Positions 17,990 through 26,285 of a stretch of DNA of 64,000 nucleotides are shown here, piece after piece. The position numbers and the translations under genes were made by a program. The notes under the pieces were generated by a model. It did not search any database. It was not told where the DNA came from and saw nothing but the letters and a program-made list of their open reading frames with translations. The DNA lies in NCBI GenBank assembly GCA_026389335.1, contig JAPLIB010000153.1:21316-85315 (forward strand). The letters are read 5' to 3'. This DNA comes from Cyanobacteriota bacterium. GTDB taxonomy: Bacteria > Cyanobacteriota > Cyanobacteriia > PCC-6307 > Cyanobiaceae. Positions within the stretch are counted from its first letter, which is position 1; every line of letters starts with the position of its first letter.

Positions 17990-19005
17990 GGCAGCGGCAG
18001 CTCCTCCAGCCCCCGGCCGCGCAGCTGCAGCAACACGGCCACGGTGATGAGGGCCATCAACACCAGCGTGAGCGCCGCCGCCCGCGGCGCCTGCATCTGC
18101 ACCAGCAGCAGATTCTCAATCGTGTTCGCGATCATGCGCTCGTTCGGCCCGCCGAGAATCAGGGGATTCACCAGATCACCGGCGGCGGGAATCAGGCTCA
18201 GCAGGATGCCAGCCGCCAGCCCCGGCCGTGACAGGGGCCAGACCACCTGGACAAAGCAGCGCCAGGGACCGGCATGCAGATCGGCGGCCGCCTCCAGTAG
18301 CCGGTGATCAATCCGCTCCATCGCCACCACCAGGGGCAGCACCAGGAACGGCAGCAGGTTGTTGGTGAGCCCGAGAATCACCGCTGTGGCGGTGTTCAGC
18401 AGCCGGCCATCGCGCAGCACCCCCAGGGCATCGAGCGGCCCAGTCAGACCGAGGGCCGACACCAGGGCCAGCACCGGTCCCTGGTCCCCGAGCAGGCTGG
18501 TCCAGGCGATCGCCCGCACCAGATAGGAGCTGAGCGAGGGCAGCACCACCAGGCCGATCAGGAGCGGCTGCCAGCGCCCGCCGCGGAAGCGGATCGCGAA
18601 GGCCAACGGATAGGCCAGCAACAGGCCCAGGGCCGTGGCGACGACGGCGTAGCCCAGGGAGCGAGCCAGGATCGGGCCGTAGGCCTGCAGCACCTCCAGG
18701 TAGTTGGCCACCCGGCCGCTGAACACGGTCTCCAGGCCGAAGCGACTGAGCGGCTCCGACAACGACAGCGGCACCAGGGCCAGCAGGGGCAGCCCATAGA
18801 GCCCCAGCAGCCAGATCAGGCCCGGTGCCAGCAGCAGCCAGGGCCACAGGCGCCTCTGAACCCCGGACCGGCGCGGCCCTTGCCACCGCTGGCGCTGCCT
18901 CCGCAGTGCAGCCTTGGATGATTCAGCCGCGAGAGTTTCAGCAGTCAGTGGCTCAGCCCTCAGTGATGCGGGCGAAGCGCTCGTCCCAGCGGGCCTCTTC
19001 GGCAT
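17986..19005 (-). CDS. potB: Polyamine-type ABC transporter permease
   Basis: This 339-residue permease has a roughly 50-residue charged cytoplasmic N-terminus and then six membrane segments. The EAA-type loop (LEAAADLHAGPWRCFVQVVWP) lies at about residue 240. It pairs with the downstream PotC-like permease. With the ATG at 19005 it overlaps the end of potD by 53 bp. No ATG is available between there and the first membrane segment, so either the overlap is real or a non-ATG start is used. Same operon as potA and potD. Confidence 0.85.
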   Translation of the reverse strand: MPKRPAGTSASPASLRAEPLTAETLAAESSKAALRRQRQRWQGPRRSGVQRRLWPWLLLAPGLIWLLGLYGLPLLALVPLSLSEPLSRFGLETVFSGRVANYLEVLQAYGPILARSLGYAVVATALGLLLAYPLAFAIRFRGGRWQPLLIGLVVLPSLSSYLVRAIAWTSLLGDQGPVLALVSALGLTGPLDALGVLRDGRLLNTATAVILGLTNNLLPFLVLPLVVAMERIDHRLLEAAADLHAGPWRCFVQVVWPLSRPGLAAGILLSLIPAAGDLVNPLILGGPNERMIANTIENLLLVQMQAPRAAALTLVLMALITVAVLLQLRGRGLEELPLP

Positions 19006-20161
19006 CGCTCAGGGGGCCGAACATGTGCAGCCGCTGCTGCTCGGCCGCATCGGGGAACATCAGCGGATTGCGGGCCAGGGCGGCGGTGGCCGGAGTCTTC
19101 GCCAGCACCTGCTGCACCCCCTCCACCGGCGAGATGTACTGCACGGCGGCGGCAATGCGGGCCGCCTCGACGGGGTCGTAGACCCAGTTCAGCCATTGGG
19201 CCACCTCGCGGCGATGGCGAGACCCCTTGGGCATCACCATCACGTCGGCCCAGAGCACGCCACCGCTTTCGGGCACCACGAAGCGCAGATCCGGTTGCTC
19301 CAGGGCCAGTTGGGCCACATCGCCAGACCAGCCCATGCAGGCGGCCAGATTGCCGGAGAGCAGATCGTTCTGGTAGTCGTTGCCGGTGAAACGGCGGATC
19401 TGGCCGTCCCTTCGGGCCTTCTCCAACCGCTGGAAGCTGGACTGGGCCGTGGCCCAGGTGGGACGGGTGATGTCCTGACCGTCGGCCAGCATCAACAGGC
19501 CCATCGTGTCGCGCATCTCCAGCAGCGCCGAGACCCGCCCCTTGAGGGCCGGATCGAACAGGTCGTCGATGCCCCGCAACGGCCGGCCGGTGGCCTTGAT
19601 GTTGTAGGCGATGCCGGCGATGCCGGACTGCCAGGGCAGGCTGTAGCGCTGCTGGGGATCCCAGGCGGGATGGCGCAGGGAGGGGATCAGGTTGCGGGCG
19701 TTGGGCACCTGCTCCAGGGGCAGCGGCTCGATCCAGCCCAGGCGGTTCAGCCGCTCGGCCATCCAGCCGGTGAGCACCACCAGATCCTGGGAGAGGGGCC
19801 GGCCGGCGGCCAGCTGGGGACGGATGCGGGCGAAGAACTGGCGCACATCGTTGATGTCCTCGACATAGCGCAGATCGATGCCGGTCGCGGCGCGGAAGCG
19901 CTCGACACTGCCGGGAGCGCCGGGTTGGCCCGGATCGATGTAGAGGGGGAAGGTGGAGATCACCAGCTCGCCACCACGCCCACCGCCTGCGGCCGCACCC
20001 TTGGGGCCCCGGCCGCAGGCCTGCAACAGCCCGGGGGCCAGCACGGCGCCGGTGGCTCCCCAGCCCAGCCGCCGCAGGAAGGCCCGGCGGCCGGACCGGA
20101 AGGGAGCGGCGGCGGCAGCACCCAGGCCGTCGCAGCGGCCCTCCTGGAAGAGCGGGGCCAT
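18953..20161 (-). CDS. potD: Polyamine-type ABC transporter substrate-binding lipoprotein
   Basis: This 402-residue periplasmic binding protein has a Tat-like motif GRRAFLRRLG followed by a hydrophobic stretch and a lipobox LLQAC, so it is probably exported folded and lipid-anchored. The mature part (LVISTFPLYIDPG, DINDVRQFFARIRPQL, LPWQSGIAGIAYNIK, GWSGDVAQLALEQPD, YISPVEGVQQVL) matches PotD-like solute-binding proteins. The ATG at 20161 shares its A with the potA stop (TGATG), so it is translationally coupled to potA. A longer start at 20212 is possible but less likely. Confidence 0.85.
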   Translation of the reverse strand: MAPLFQEGRCDGLGAAAAAPFRSGRRAFLRRLGWGATGAVLAPGLLQACGRGPKGAAAGGGRGGELVISTFPLYIDPGQPGAPGSVERFRAATGIDLRYVEDINDVRQFFARIRPQLAAGRPLSQDLVVLTGWMAERLNRLGWIEPLPLEQVPNARNLIPSLRHPAWDPQQRYSLPWQSGIAGIAYNIKATGRPLRGIDDLFDPALKGRVSALLEMRDTMGLLMLADGQDITRPTWATAQSSFQRLEKARRDGQIRRFTGNDYQNDLLSGNLAACMGWSGDVAQLALEQPDLRFVVPESGGVLWADVMVMPKGSRHRREVAQWLNWVYDPVEAARIAAAVQYISPVEGVQQVLAKTPATAALARNPLMFPDAAEQQRLHMFGPLSDAEEARWDERFARITEG

Positions 20162-21291
20162 CAGCTCTGGGGGGCCTCCAGCAGGTGACTGTCGGCGGGA
20201 TTCCAGCGGCACCAGACTTCCTCACCGATGCGCAGATTGTCCGGCAGAGCGGCGCTGGTGTCGATGGCGATCAGCTGCAGATCATCGGCACCACACAGCC
20301 GCACCTCCACCGTGGCCCCCTGGAAGACCAGCTCGCGCACCCGCGCCCGCAGCCCCCGCTCCCCCTGGCCCGGTGGGGCGGCACTGAGCCGCAGGCGCTC
20401 CGGACGTAGCAGCCGCAGCCCTTCGCCGTTCACCGCCGGCAGCAGGTTGGCGGCCCCCAGGAAGGTGGCCACCACGGCACTGCGGGGCTGGTCGTAGAGC
20501 TGGCGCGGCGTGCCCACCTGCTCCAGCCGGCCGCCGTGCATCACCGCCAGGCGGTCGCTGAGGCTGAGGGCCTCTTCGCGGTCGTGGGTGACGAGCAGGA
20601 AGGTGATGCCCACCTCCCGCTGGATGCGCTTGAGCTCGGAGCGCATCGTGCGGCGCAGGTCGGGATCGAGGGCGGCCAGCGGTTCGTCGAGCAGCAGGGC
20701 AGCCGGGGCATTGACCAGGGCCCGGGCCAGGGCCACCCGCTGCTGCTGGCCGCCGGAGAGCTGGTGGGGCCGGCGCCGGGCCAGCTCAGACAGTCGCACC
20801 ACCTCCAGGCTCTCGCCCACCCGCCGGCGGAGCTCCGGCTCCGGCAACCGCTGGGACCGGGGGCCGAAGGCGACGTTGTCCCAGACGCTGAGGTGGGGAA
20901 AGAGGGCGTAGTTCTGAAACACCAGGTTCACCGGCCGCCGATGCGGCGGCGCCTCGGTGAGATCGCGGCCCTGCAGCAGGATCCGGCCCGCCTGGGGGCG
21001 ATCGAAGCCGGCGATCAGACGCAGGGTGGTGGTCTTGCCGCAGCCGGAGGGGCCCAGCAGGGAGAAGAACTCGCCGGCGGCGATCGAGAGGCTGAGCCCC
21101 TCCAGGGCGACCAGCTGGCCGTAGCGCCGGCTGACGTTGTGCATGGCGATCACGGCGGCGCTCTCGTCACCGCCACCGCCACTGCCACTGCCACTGCCGC
21201 TCTCACGGCAATCGCTGCCGCCGATCTGGGTGGCAGGCTCCGAGAGCACGGGCGACAGGCGATAGCTTCCCTGTCTAGGAGCCTGTTGCAC
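20161..21291 (-). CDS. potA: Polyamine-type ABC transporter ATP-binding protein
   Basis: This ATPase of the Pot operon has Walker A GPSGCGKTT (residues 80-88 of the longest form), LSGGQQQRVALARAL, Walker B LLLDEPLAALD, and a C-terminal TOBE-type regulatory domain. The longest frame (376 residues) starts with GTG at 21291, inside the inverted-repeat end of an insertion-like element, and includes a Gly/Ser-repeat leader. More conventional starts are GTG 21153 or ATG 21144 (MHNVSRRYGQ). First gene of the operon, coupled to potD by TGATG. Confidence 0.85.
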   Translation of the reverse strand: MQQAPRQGSYRLSPVLSEPATQIGGSDCRESGSGSGSGGGGDESAAVIAMHNVSRRYGQLVALEGLSLSIAAGEFFSLLGPSGCGKTTTLRLIAGFDRPQAGRILLQGRDLTEAPPHRRPVNLVFQNYALFPHLSVWDNVAFGPRSQRLPEPELRRRVGESLEVVRLSELARRRPHQLSGGQQQRVALARALVNAPAALLLDEPLAALDPDLRRTMRSELKRIQREVGITFLLVTHDREEALSLSDRLAVMHGGRLEQVGTPRQLYDQPRSAVVATFLGAANLLPAVNGEGLRLLRPERLRLSAAPPGQGERGLRARVRELVFQGATVEVRLCGADDLQLIAIDTSAALPDNLRIGEEVWCRWNPADSHLLEAPQS

Positions 21292-21542
21292 ATAGACCGT
21301 TCCGGACGAAAAGACCCGATTCGCTCCACGCCAACGTCAAATTCGGTCTCAGGCAGGTCTCGCCGGCTCCCTCACGTCAGGCCAGCCAAAACCTGAGATC
21401 GATTGTGGTGCAACTTAGTTTGAGCGAACCACCGACCCAAAATCAATTCGCATCTTTCTCAGTTCGATTCCGGATTGAATCTCCTCGGCGGCGGAAACGC
21501 CCCCACTTTCTGCTCGGAGATCTATGCGCAACACGCTCCTAG
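21275..21542. mobile_element. 268-bp MITE-like element with near-perfect terminal inverted repeats
   Basis: The left end (21275-21298) reads ctaggagcctgttgcacata and four more bases. The reverse complement of the right end (21519-21542) reads ctaggagcgtgttgcgcata and four more. They match at 21 of 24 positions, with weaker similarity continuing inward. Both ends carry CTAG, which could be a 4-bp target duplication of the YTAR type used by some IS5 elements. The interior is non-coding and AT-richer than its flanks. It lies between potA and the RluA-like gene and may supply or disrupt potA's promoter. No transposase is inside, and no second copy was noticed. Confidence 0.6.
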
Positions 21543-21613
21543 CAATCTCTCCCCTCCCCGGTTGTTCGCGCCTCATGGCTGGGCTCAACGGTGCTGCGGC
21601 TGGCGCTGGGCAG

Positions 21614-22843
21614 TCAGGGGGTCGGCGCCAGCCAGCCCTGGCTGATCGGGCCGCCCAGGGCCAGGGCCACCGGCACCTCCAGATCCAACCGCTCCCCCCC
21701 GGGGCATGGCAATTCCAGCCGCCAGGCCTGCAACCGGTAGCCGCCATCGCCGGGAAGGGCCGTCGCCGCCGCCAGGCCGCCGGACCAGTAGAGCGGATCA
21801 CCCAGCAGCGGGGCGCCAAGGGCGGCGCAGTGGATGCGGATCTGGTGGGGGCGACCGCTGGCGATCGCCACCTGCACCAGGTCGGCCTCGGCATGGCGCT
21901 CCAACAGGGTGAGGGTGCTGCGGGCGGCCAGATCCCCAGCCTGGGAACCATCGGCGGCGCACCAGATCTGTCCCAGCTGGGGATGGGGACGGCGCCCGAT
22001 CGGCGTGGTGATCGAGCGCGAGTCCCCCGGCGCCAGCGCCAGCACCCCCGGCACCAACAAGGCGCGATACAGCTTGCGGCAGCCGGGTTCCGCAGCAGAT
22101 CCAGGTCGTTCGCCGGCATCGGAAGGGCCAGCAGCGGGCGTCGGAGGCCCGACTCCGGCTGCCTTCAGGCCAGTGGGCCAGCCGGGCGCCTCCGGCCACA
22201 GCGGGCCAGCTATGGGCCCTGAGGCGATCGCGGCCCTTGGATCCTCATCAACCCTGCCCGCGGCAGCCACGAGATCGGAAGCAGCACCCCTGACAGCCCC
22301 GCGGTCAGCCCCCTGATCCACGCCGCCAGCGGTGCTGTCCCGCAGCCGCGCACTCAACCAGGCCCGCGTGGCCGGGCGGCGGGCACAGACCAGCAGGCCG
22401 CTGGTGAAGCGCCCCAGCCGGTGCACCGGCCGCGGTACGCCGGCGGCATCGCCCTGGTGGCGCCGCTGCAGCAGCCCCAGCACGGTGTGCGCCAACCAAC
22501 CACCGGCGGGCAGCACCGGCAAGCCGGCCGGCTTGTCGATCACCAGCAGATCGCCGTCATCCAGCACCACCGCCCAGGTGCCCGGTACGGCCTCCTCCCA
22601 CCAGGGGGGCCGCTGCCAGACCAGCCGATCGCCGGCCCCCAGGACCACATCGGCCAGGAGCCGCTGGCCGTTGCGCTCGATCTCGCCGGCGGCCAGGCGC
22701 CGCTGCCACTCCTGCTGAGCGGAATGGCGATAACGGCCGGCATAGAAGGCGGTGACGGGCAGGCCGTGGGAGCGGACATCGATCCGATCGTGATAGCTCC
22801 AGCCGCCGTTGCGTGCTCGCGGCAGCCAGCCTTCGGGAGTCAT
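21614..22843 (-). CDS. RluA-like RNA pseudouridine synthase with altered active-site motif
   Basis: This 409-residue protein has an S4-like N-terminal region (about 40-75), then VIDKPAGLPVLP and VHRLGRFTSGLLV. Later it has CRKLYRALLVPGV, the GRPHQIRIHCAALG motif and LLGDPLY. The usual catalytic Asp of HRLD is Gly here (residue 144); from memory, a plant RNA pseudouridine synthase group has the same HRLG. About 70 residues rich in Gly, Ala and Pro are inserted between RLRDS and RKLYRAL. It should modify uridines in rRNA or tRNA if active; activity is uncertain. Confidence 0.75.
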   Translation of the reverse strand: MTPEGWLPRARNGGWSYHDRIDVRSHGLPVTAFYAGRYRHSAQQEWQRRLAAGEIERNGQRLLADVVLGAGDRLVWQRPPWWEEAVPGTWAVVLDDGDLLVIDKPAGLPVLPAGGWLAHTVLGLLQRRHQGDAAGVPRPVHRLGRFTSGLLVCARRPATRAWLSARLRDSTAGGVDQGADRGAVRGAASDLVAAAGRVDEDPRAAIASGPIAGPLWPEAPGWPTGLKAAGVGPPTPAAGPSDAGERPGSAAEPGCRKLYRALLVPGVLALAPGDSRSITTPIGRRPHPQLGQIWCAADGSQAGDLAARSTLTLLERHAEADLVQVAIASGRPHQIRIHCAALGAPLLGDPLYWSGGLAAATALPGDGGYRLQAWRLELPCPGGERLDLEVPVALALGGPISQGWLAPTP

Positions 22844-22913
22844 CGCCGCGGCGGCAGGGCCGCGGCCGCGGCCGGGAGGCGGCGCCCCTCAGCGGTGGGA
22901 TCGCAGCGGAGCG

Positions 22914-23402
22914 TCAGGTGCATCCCTGCACGGAGATGCGGTAGCTGAAGCCGATGGCCGCGGGCTGGCTGCTGGAGCCCACCCGGAAGTTCATCAGGTT
23001 GGTGCGCTTGCCCGGAACGGCGAGGAACGGACCGAACATGCGGCCGCTGCCCGGTTCAAAGGTGGGGGTTTCATTGATCACCTGCAGGCTGCTGCCATCG
23101 GTGAAGCGCATGAAGCCGGACACCGGGAAACTGGCCCGCTCGCTGGAGGCGGAGGTGAAGAAGAAGCGATAGCTGCGGAAGGTCTTGTCGACGATGAAAT
23201 CCGTGTTCCAGTTGGTGCGCCCCAGCAGGCGATCGGGGCCGATGCGCTTGGACACCACCGGCTGACCACCGCCACCGAGGGGCATCAGGAAACGGCACTT
23301 CTCCTGGGCCTGCGCCGCGGGAATCCCCCAGCTCAGCAGGGCGGAGGCCGCCAGAGCACCGGCAACGCGGAGGGGAGCAATCAAAGCGAACAATGGGGTC
23401 AT
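22914..23402 (-). CDS. Secreted protein of unknown function
   Basis: This 162-residue protein with the ATG at 23402 has a signal peptide ending at about residue 32 (ALLSWGIPAAQAQ). The mature domain has RLLGRTNWNTDFIVD, YRFFFTSASSERASFPVSG, FMRFTDGSSLQVINE and a C-terminal FSYRISVQGCT, all beta-rich. Two Cys sit near the ends of the mature part and may pair. I do not recognise the family. An upstream ATG at 23501 would place the signal peptide far from the N-terminus and is rejected. It sits between the RluA-like gene and rre1 on the same strand, with about 70 bp and 210 bp gaps. Confidence 0.6.
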   Translation of the reverse strand: MTPLFALIAPLRVAGALAASALLSWGIPAAQAQEKCRFLMPLGGGGQPVVSKRIGPDRLLGRTNWNTDFIVDKTFRSYRFFFTSASSERASFPVSGFMRFTDGSSLQVINETPTFEPGSGRMFGPFLAVPGKRTNLMNFRVGSSSQPAAIGFSYRISVQGCT

Positions 23403-23611
23403 CGGGGCAAGGGGAGCTGGGGAAGAAGCAGGAGCCGATCCATGGTGGCAAGCCACATCACGGGATTCCAGGCAGAACAACGACAGGCCATCCGGCGCCA
23501 AGCACCGTCACTCTGACCTTCAGGCCCCAGCCGCCACGAGGCCTACCGCCACGAGCGAGAGACCGCGGCCACGGTTGCCAATAGCCAGGTTGCCAGCGGC
23601 CAGGACGGCCT

Positions 23612-24418
23612 TCAGTCCACCAGCCCGTGTTCAAGCGCAAAGCGCACCAGTTCGGTGCGGCTGGCGGTGCCGGTCTTGATGAACAGGCGACTCACATATT
23701 TCTCGACATTGCGGATCGAGGTTTCCAGCCGCCGGGCGATCTCCTTGTTCATCATCCCTTCCGCCACCAGCTGCAGCACACTGGCCTCCCGCGGGGTGAA
23801 GTCCAGCTTCACATCGGCCACGGGCTTTCTGGAGCCACCGGTGCCGAGCATCGAGCGGATCTCGGTGATCTGTTTGGCCATCGCGCCGATGTCGGCATCG
23901 GCGAAGCGGGCCGCTTCCGCCAGCAGCCGGTCCTGGCGCCGCACCACATTGCGCACCCGCGCCACCAGTTCATCGGGATCGAAGGGCTTGGGGATGTAGT
24001 CGTCCGCACCGGCCTGGAAACCGGAGATGCGATCGGCGGTCATGCCCTTGGCGGTGAGAAAGATCACCGGCGTGCCGCCGAGACGCTCATCAGCCCGCAG
24101 GCGCTTGAGCAGGCCATAGCCATCGCAGCGGGGCATCATCACGTCGGTGATGACCACATCGGGCAGCAACTCCTGGGCCGCCGTCCAGCCCTCTTCGCCG
24201 TCATTGGCGGTGCTGACGTGGAAGCCCTCGTCCTCCAGATAGGTCTTGACGGCGATGCGCAGGCCGGGTTCGTCATCCACCAGCAGCAGCCGCACCGGCA
24301 GCTTGGCGACCTCCTCGGCGGCAGAGCTGCTGGCATCAGCGGCAGGGCTGGCCGCAGGATTGACGGGGTTGTTGGCGTTGAACGCGGCGTTGACACCGGC
24401 CATGGATTCACTGCTCAT
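23612..24418 (-). CDS. rre1: Rre1/Ycf29-type response regulator (LuxR-type HTH)
   Basis: This 268-residue two-component regulator has a receiver domain at about residues 41-160. The acidic pair DDE is at 48-50, the phosphoacceptor Asp92 is in VITDVMMPRCDGYG, and VIFLTAKGMTADR and YIPKPFDPDELVARVRNVVRRQ follow. The C-terminal LuxR/NarL HTH contains TPREASVLQLVAEGMMNKEI and NVEKYVSRLF. This pattern matches the cyanobacterial Rre1/Ycf29 group, linked to stress responses through the Hik2/Hik34 kinases. An Ala/Ser-rich N-terminal extension of about 38 residues is unusual. No histidine kinase is adjacent, as is normal for this orphan regulator. Confidence 0.8.
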   Translation of the reverse strand: MSSESMAGVNAAFNANNPVNPAASPAADASSSAAEEVAKLPVRLLLVDDEPGLRIAVKTYLEDEGFHVSTANDGEEGWTAAQELLPDVVITDVMMPRCDGYGLLKRLRADERLGGTPVIFLTAKGMTADRISGFQAGADDYIPKPFDPDELVARVRNVVRRQDRLLAEAARFADADIGAMAKQITEIRSMLGTGGSRKPVADVKLDFTPREASVLQLVAEGMMNKEIARRLETSIRNVEKYVSRLFIKTGTASRTELVRFALEHGLVD

Positions 24419-24523
24419 GGCGAGAATCTATCCAGGTTTGCCAGCCCAGACCCGCGTTGGTCAGATCCGAGTCCTCTGGGCCGACTCGAAATCCCTTCAG
24501 GTCCGTGATCCGGATCGGCAAGC

Positions 24524-25111
24524 TCAGCGCCGCGGCACCACCAGCACCTCTTCCCGTTCGATCAGCCGGCCGCTGTAGCCCAGGGAGCGGGCCAGGGGCC
24601 CGAGCGTGGCGGGATCCTTGCCCGCCTGGGCCGGCACACACACCGCCCACCAGATCAGATGGTCGAGGCGATTGGCCGGGGTGATCGACCCACCGGGGTT
24701 CAGTTCCCGCACGATCAGGCGCGTGGCGGTGCCGGTGACCCGCATCGGCCCCGTGGGGCTGCAACGGATCTTGTCGGTGGCGATCGTGATTCGATCCGGC
24801 TGCTCCTGCCAGATCTGCACACTCCAGTTATCGGGCATCCGCGGATCGGCCTTGACGCCGTACACCCCGATCGACTGGGGCCCCTCGCGGCTGATCCACT
24901 CCTGCAGGATCACCAGATCCGCAGGCCGGGGCGGCTTGGCATCGTCGGGCAGGGGATTCTGAGCCGCCGCTGCGGGGCGCAGGCTGCCGGGCAGCAAGCC
25001 GCCGGGCAGCAAGGCCAGCGCCAGCATCAGGGCGGCCAGGGTGGCAGGCACCTGCGGAGCCAGCGGCCCCAGGCGGCATGTACGGAGGTGTGTACGAAGG
25101 AACGTCAGCAT
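24524..25111 (-). CDS. Secreted protein of unknown function
   Basis: This 195-residue protein has a signal peptide (residues about 15-50, Leu/Ala-rich, ending PAAAAQ). The mature part has LVILQEWISREGPQSIGVYG, a stretch around WSVQIWQEQPDRI, TDKIRCSPTGPMRVTGTA, DHLIWWAVCVP and a C-terminal LIEREEVLVVPRR. The two Cys could pair. Family not recognised. The frame stays open far upstream through antisense of the cysteine desulfurase gene, so I placed the start at the ATG at 25111 just before the signal peptide. That start is 6 bp from the divergent desulfurase start. Confidence 0.6.
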   Translation of the reverse strand: MLTFLRTHLRTCRLGPLAPQVPATLAALMLALALLPGGLLPGSLRPAAAAQNPLPDDAKPPRPADLVILQEWISREGPQSIGVYGVKADPRMPDNWSVQIWQEQPDRITIATDKIRCSPTGPMRVTGTATRLIVRELNPGGSITPANRLDHLIWWAVCVPAQAGKDPATLGPLARSLGYSGRLIEREEVLVVPRR

Positions 25112-25117
25112 GGGTCC

Positions 25118-26260
25118 ATGCTCGCCTACCTCGATCACCACGCCACCACCGCCTGCGACGCCCGGGTGCTGGCGGCGATGGAACCCTGGTGGCGTCAGCA
25201 GTTCGCCAACCCCGCCAGTCGCCTCTACCGGACGGCGCTGGAGGCCGCTGCCGCCGTGGAGATCGCCCGCGGCCAGGTGGCCGCCGCCCTGCAGATGCCG
25301 ACTGAAGCGGTGATCTTCACCAGCGGTGCCACCGAAGCCAACAACCTGGCCCTCAAAGGGGTCGCTGAAGCCGCCCTGGAACGCGGTGAGCCGCGCCGCG
25401 GCCTGATCACCCTCGCCACCGAACACCGGGCCGTGCTCGATCCGCTGGCCTGGCTGGACCGCCATGGGTTCCCTCTCACCGTGCTGCCGGTGCGATCCGA
25501 TGGCCTGCTGGATCCCCAACGGCTGGCTGACGCCCTCAGTGCTGACACCCTGCTGGTGTCGGTGATGGCCGCCAACAACGAAATCGGCGTGCTGCAGGAT
25601 CTGGCCGCCATCGGCGCCCTCTGCCGCCAGCACGGTGCCCTGTTCCACTGCGACGCCGCCCAGGCGGTGGGACACATCCCCCTGGCGATGGCCGCACTGG
25701 GCATCGACCTGCTCAGCCTCAGCGGCCACAAGCTCTATGGCCCCAAGGGTTGCGGGGCCCTGCTGCGCCGTGACGGCGTCGCCCTCGCCCCCCAGCAGCA
25801 CGGCGGCAGCCAGGAAGGGGGCCTGCGGGCCGGCACCCTGGCGGTGCCCCTGCTGGTGGGTCTGGGGGCAGCGGTGGAGCTGGCCCTGGCGGACCAGGCC
25901 GAACGTGGTGCCCGGCTCACGGCCCTGCGGGATCGCCTCTGGGAAGGCCTGGAGCTGCTGGGGGGCGTGCAGCTCAACGGCCCGCAACGCCAGCGCCTGG
26001 GCCACAATCTCAATGTTTGCATCGCAGGCGTCGACGGCCAGCGGCTGCACCGGCTGCTGCGCGCTGAACTGGCGGTGAGCAGCGGCTCGGCCTGCAGTCA
26101 GGGCAGTCCCTCCCACGTGCTGGCAGCCCTCGGCCGCAGCCGCCTCCAGGCCGCCGCCTCGATCCGCTTCGGGCTGGGCCGCGACACCAGCGCCGCCGAG
26201 ATCGATCGGGCCCTGGCGGCCGTGACCGCGGCCCTGGCCGAACTCCGGCAGCCCATCTAG
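25118..26260 (+). CDS. Cysteine desulfurase (IscS/NifS type)
   Basis: This 380-residue PLP enzyme takes sulfur from cysteine for Fe-S clusters and thiolation. It has YLDHHATTACD at the N-terminus, then TSGATEANNLALKG, TEHRAVLDP and FHCDAAQAVGHIP. The PLP-binding Lys205 is in SGHKLYGPKGCG, and the sulfur-carrying Cys326 is in SSGSACS. This is the class I IscS/NifS layout; I cannot say which paralog it is. The ATG at 25118 starts directly before the conserved N-terminus. It is divergent from the secreted-protein gene with only 6 bp between start codons. Confidence 0.9.
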   Translation: MLAYLDHHATTACDARVLAAMEPWWRQQFANPASRLYRTALEAAAAVEIARGQVAAALQMPTEAVIFTSGATEANNLALKGVAEAALERGEPRRGLITLATEHRAVLDPLAWLDRHGFPLTVLPVRSDGLLDPQRLADALSADTLLVSVMAANNEIGVLQDLAAIGALCRQHGALFHCDAAQAVGHIPLAMAALGIDLLSLSGHKLYGPKGCGALLRRDGVALAPQQHGGSQEGGLRAGTLAVPLLVGLGAAVELALADQAERGARLTALRDRLWEGLELLGGVQLNGPQRQRLGHNLNVCIAGVDGQRLHRLLRAELAVSSGSACSQGSPSHVLAALGRSRLQAAASIRFGLGRDTSAAEIDRALAAVTAALAELRQPI

Positions 26261-26285
26261 CTTTCAGCGATCCGCAGCCCCCGTC

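Noticed and set aside
18914..20225. Long frames on both strands over potD
   Set aside because: Shadows of potD, which alone shows a signal peptide, lipobox and binding-protein motifs.
21440..21480. T-loop-like string gttcgattcc suggesting a tRNA
   Set aside because: Flanking bases do not pair into a T-arm and no acceptor or anticodon arm can be built around it.
25112..26116. Minus-strand extension of the secreted-protein frame to 530 codons
   Set aside because: It runs antisense through the well-supported cysteine desulfurase; the sequence is Gln/Gly/Arg-rich without motifs. Only the part from 25111 has a signal peptide and is kept.
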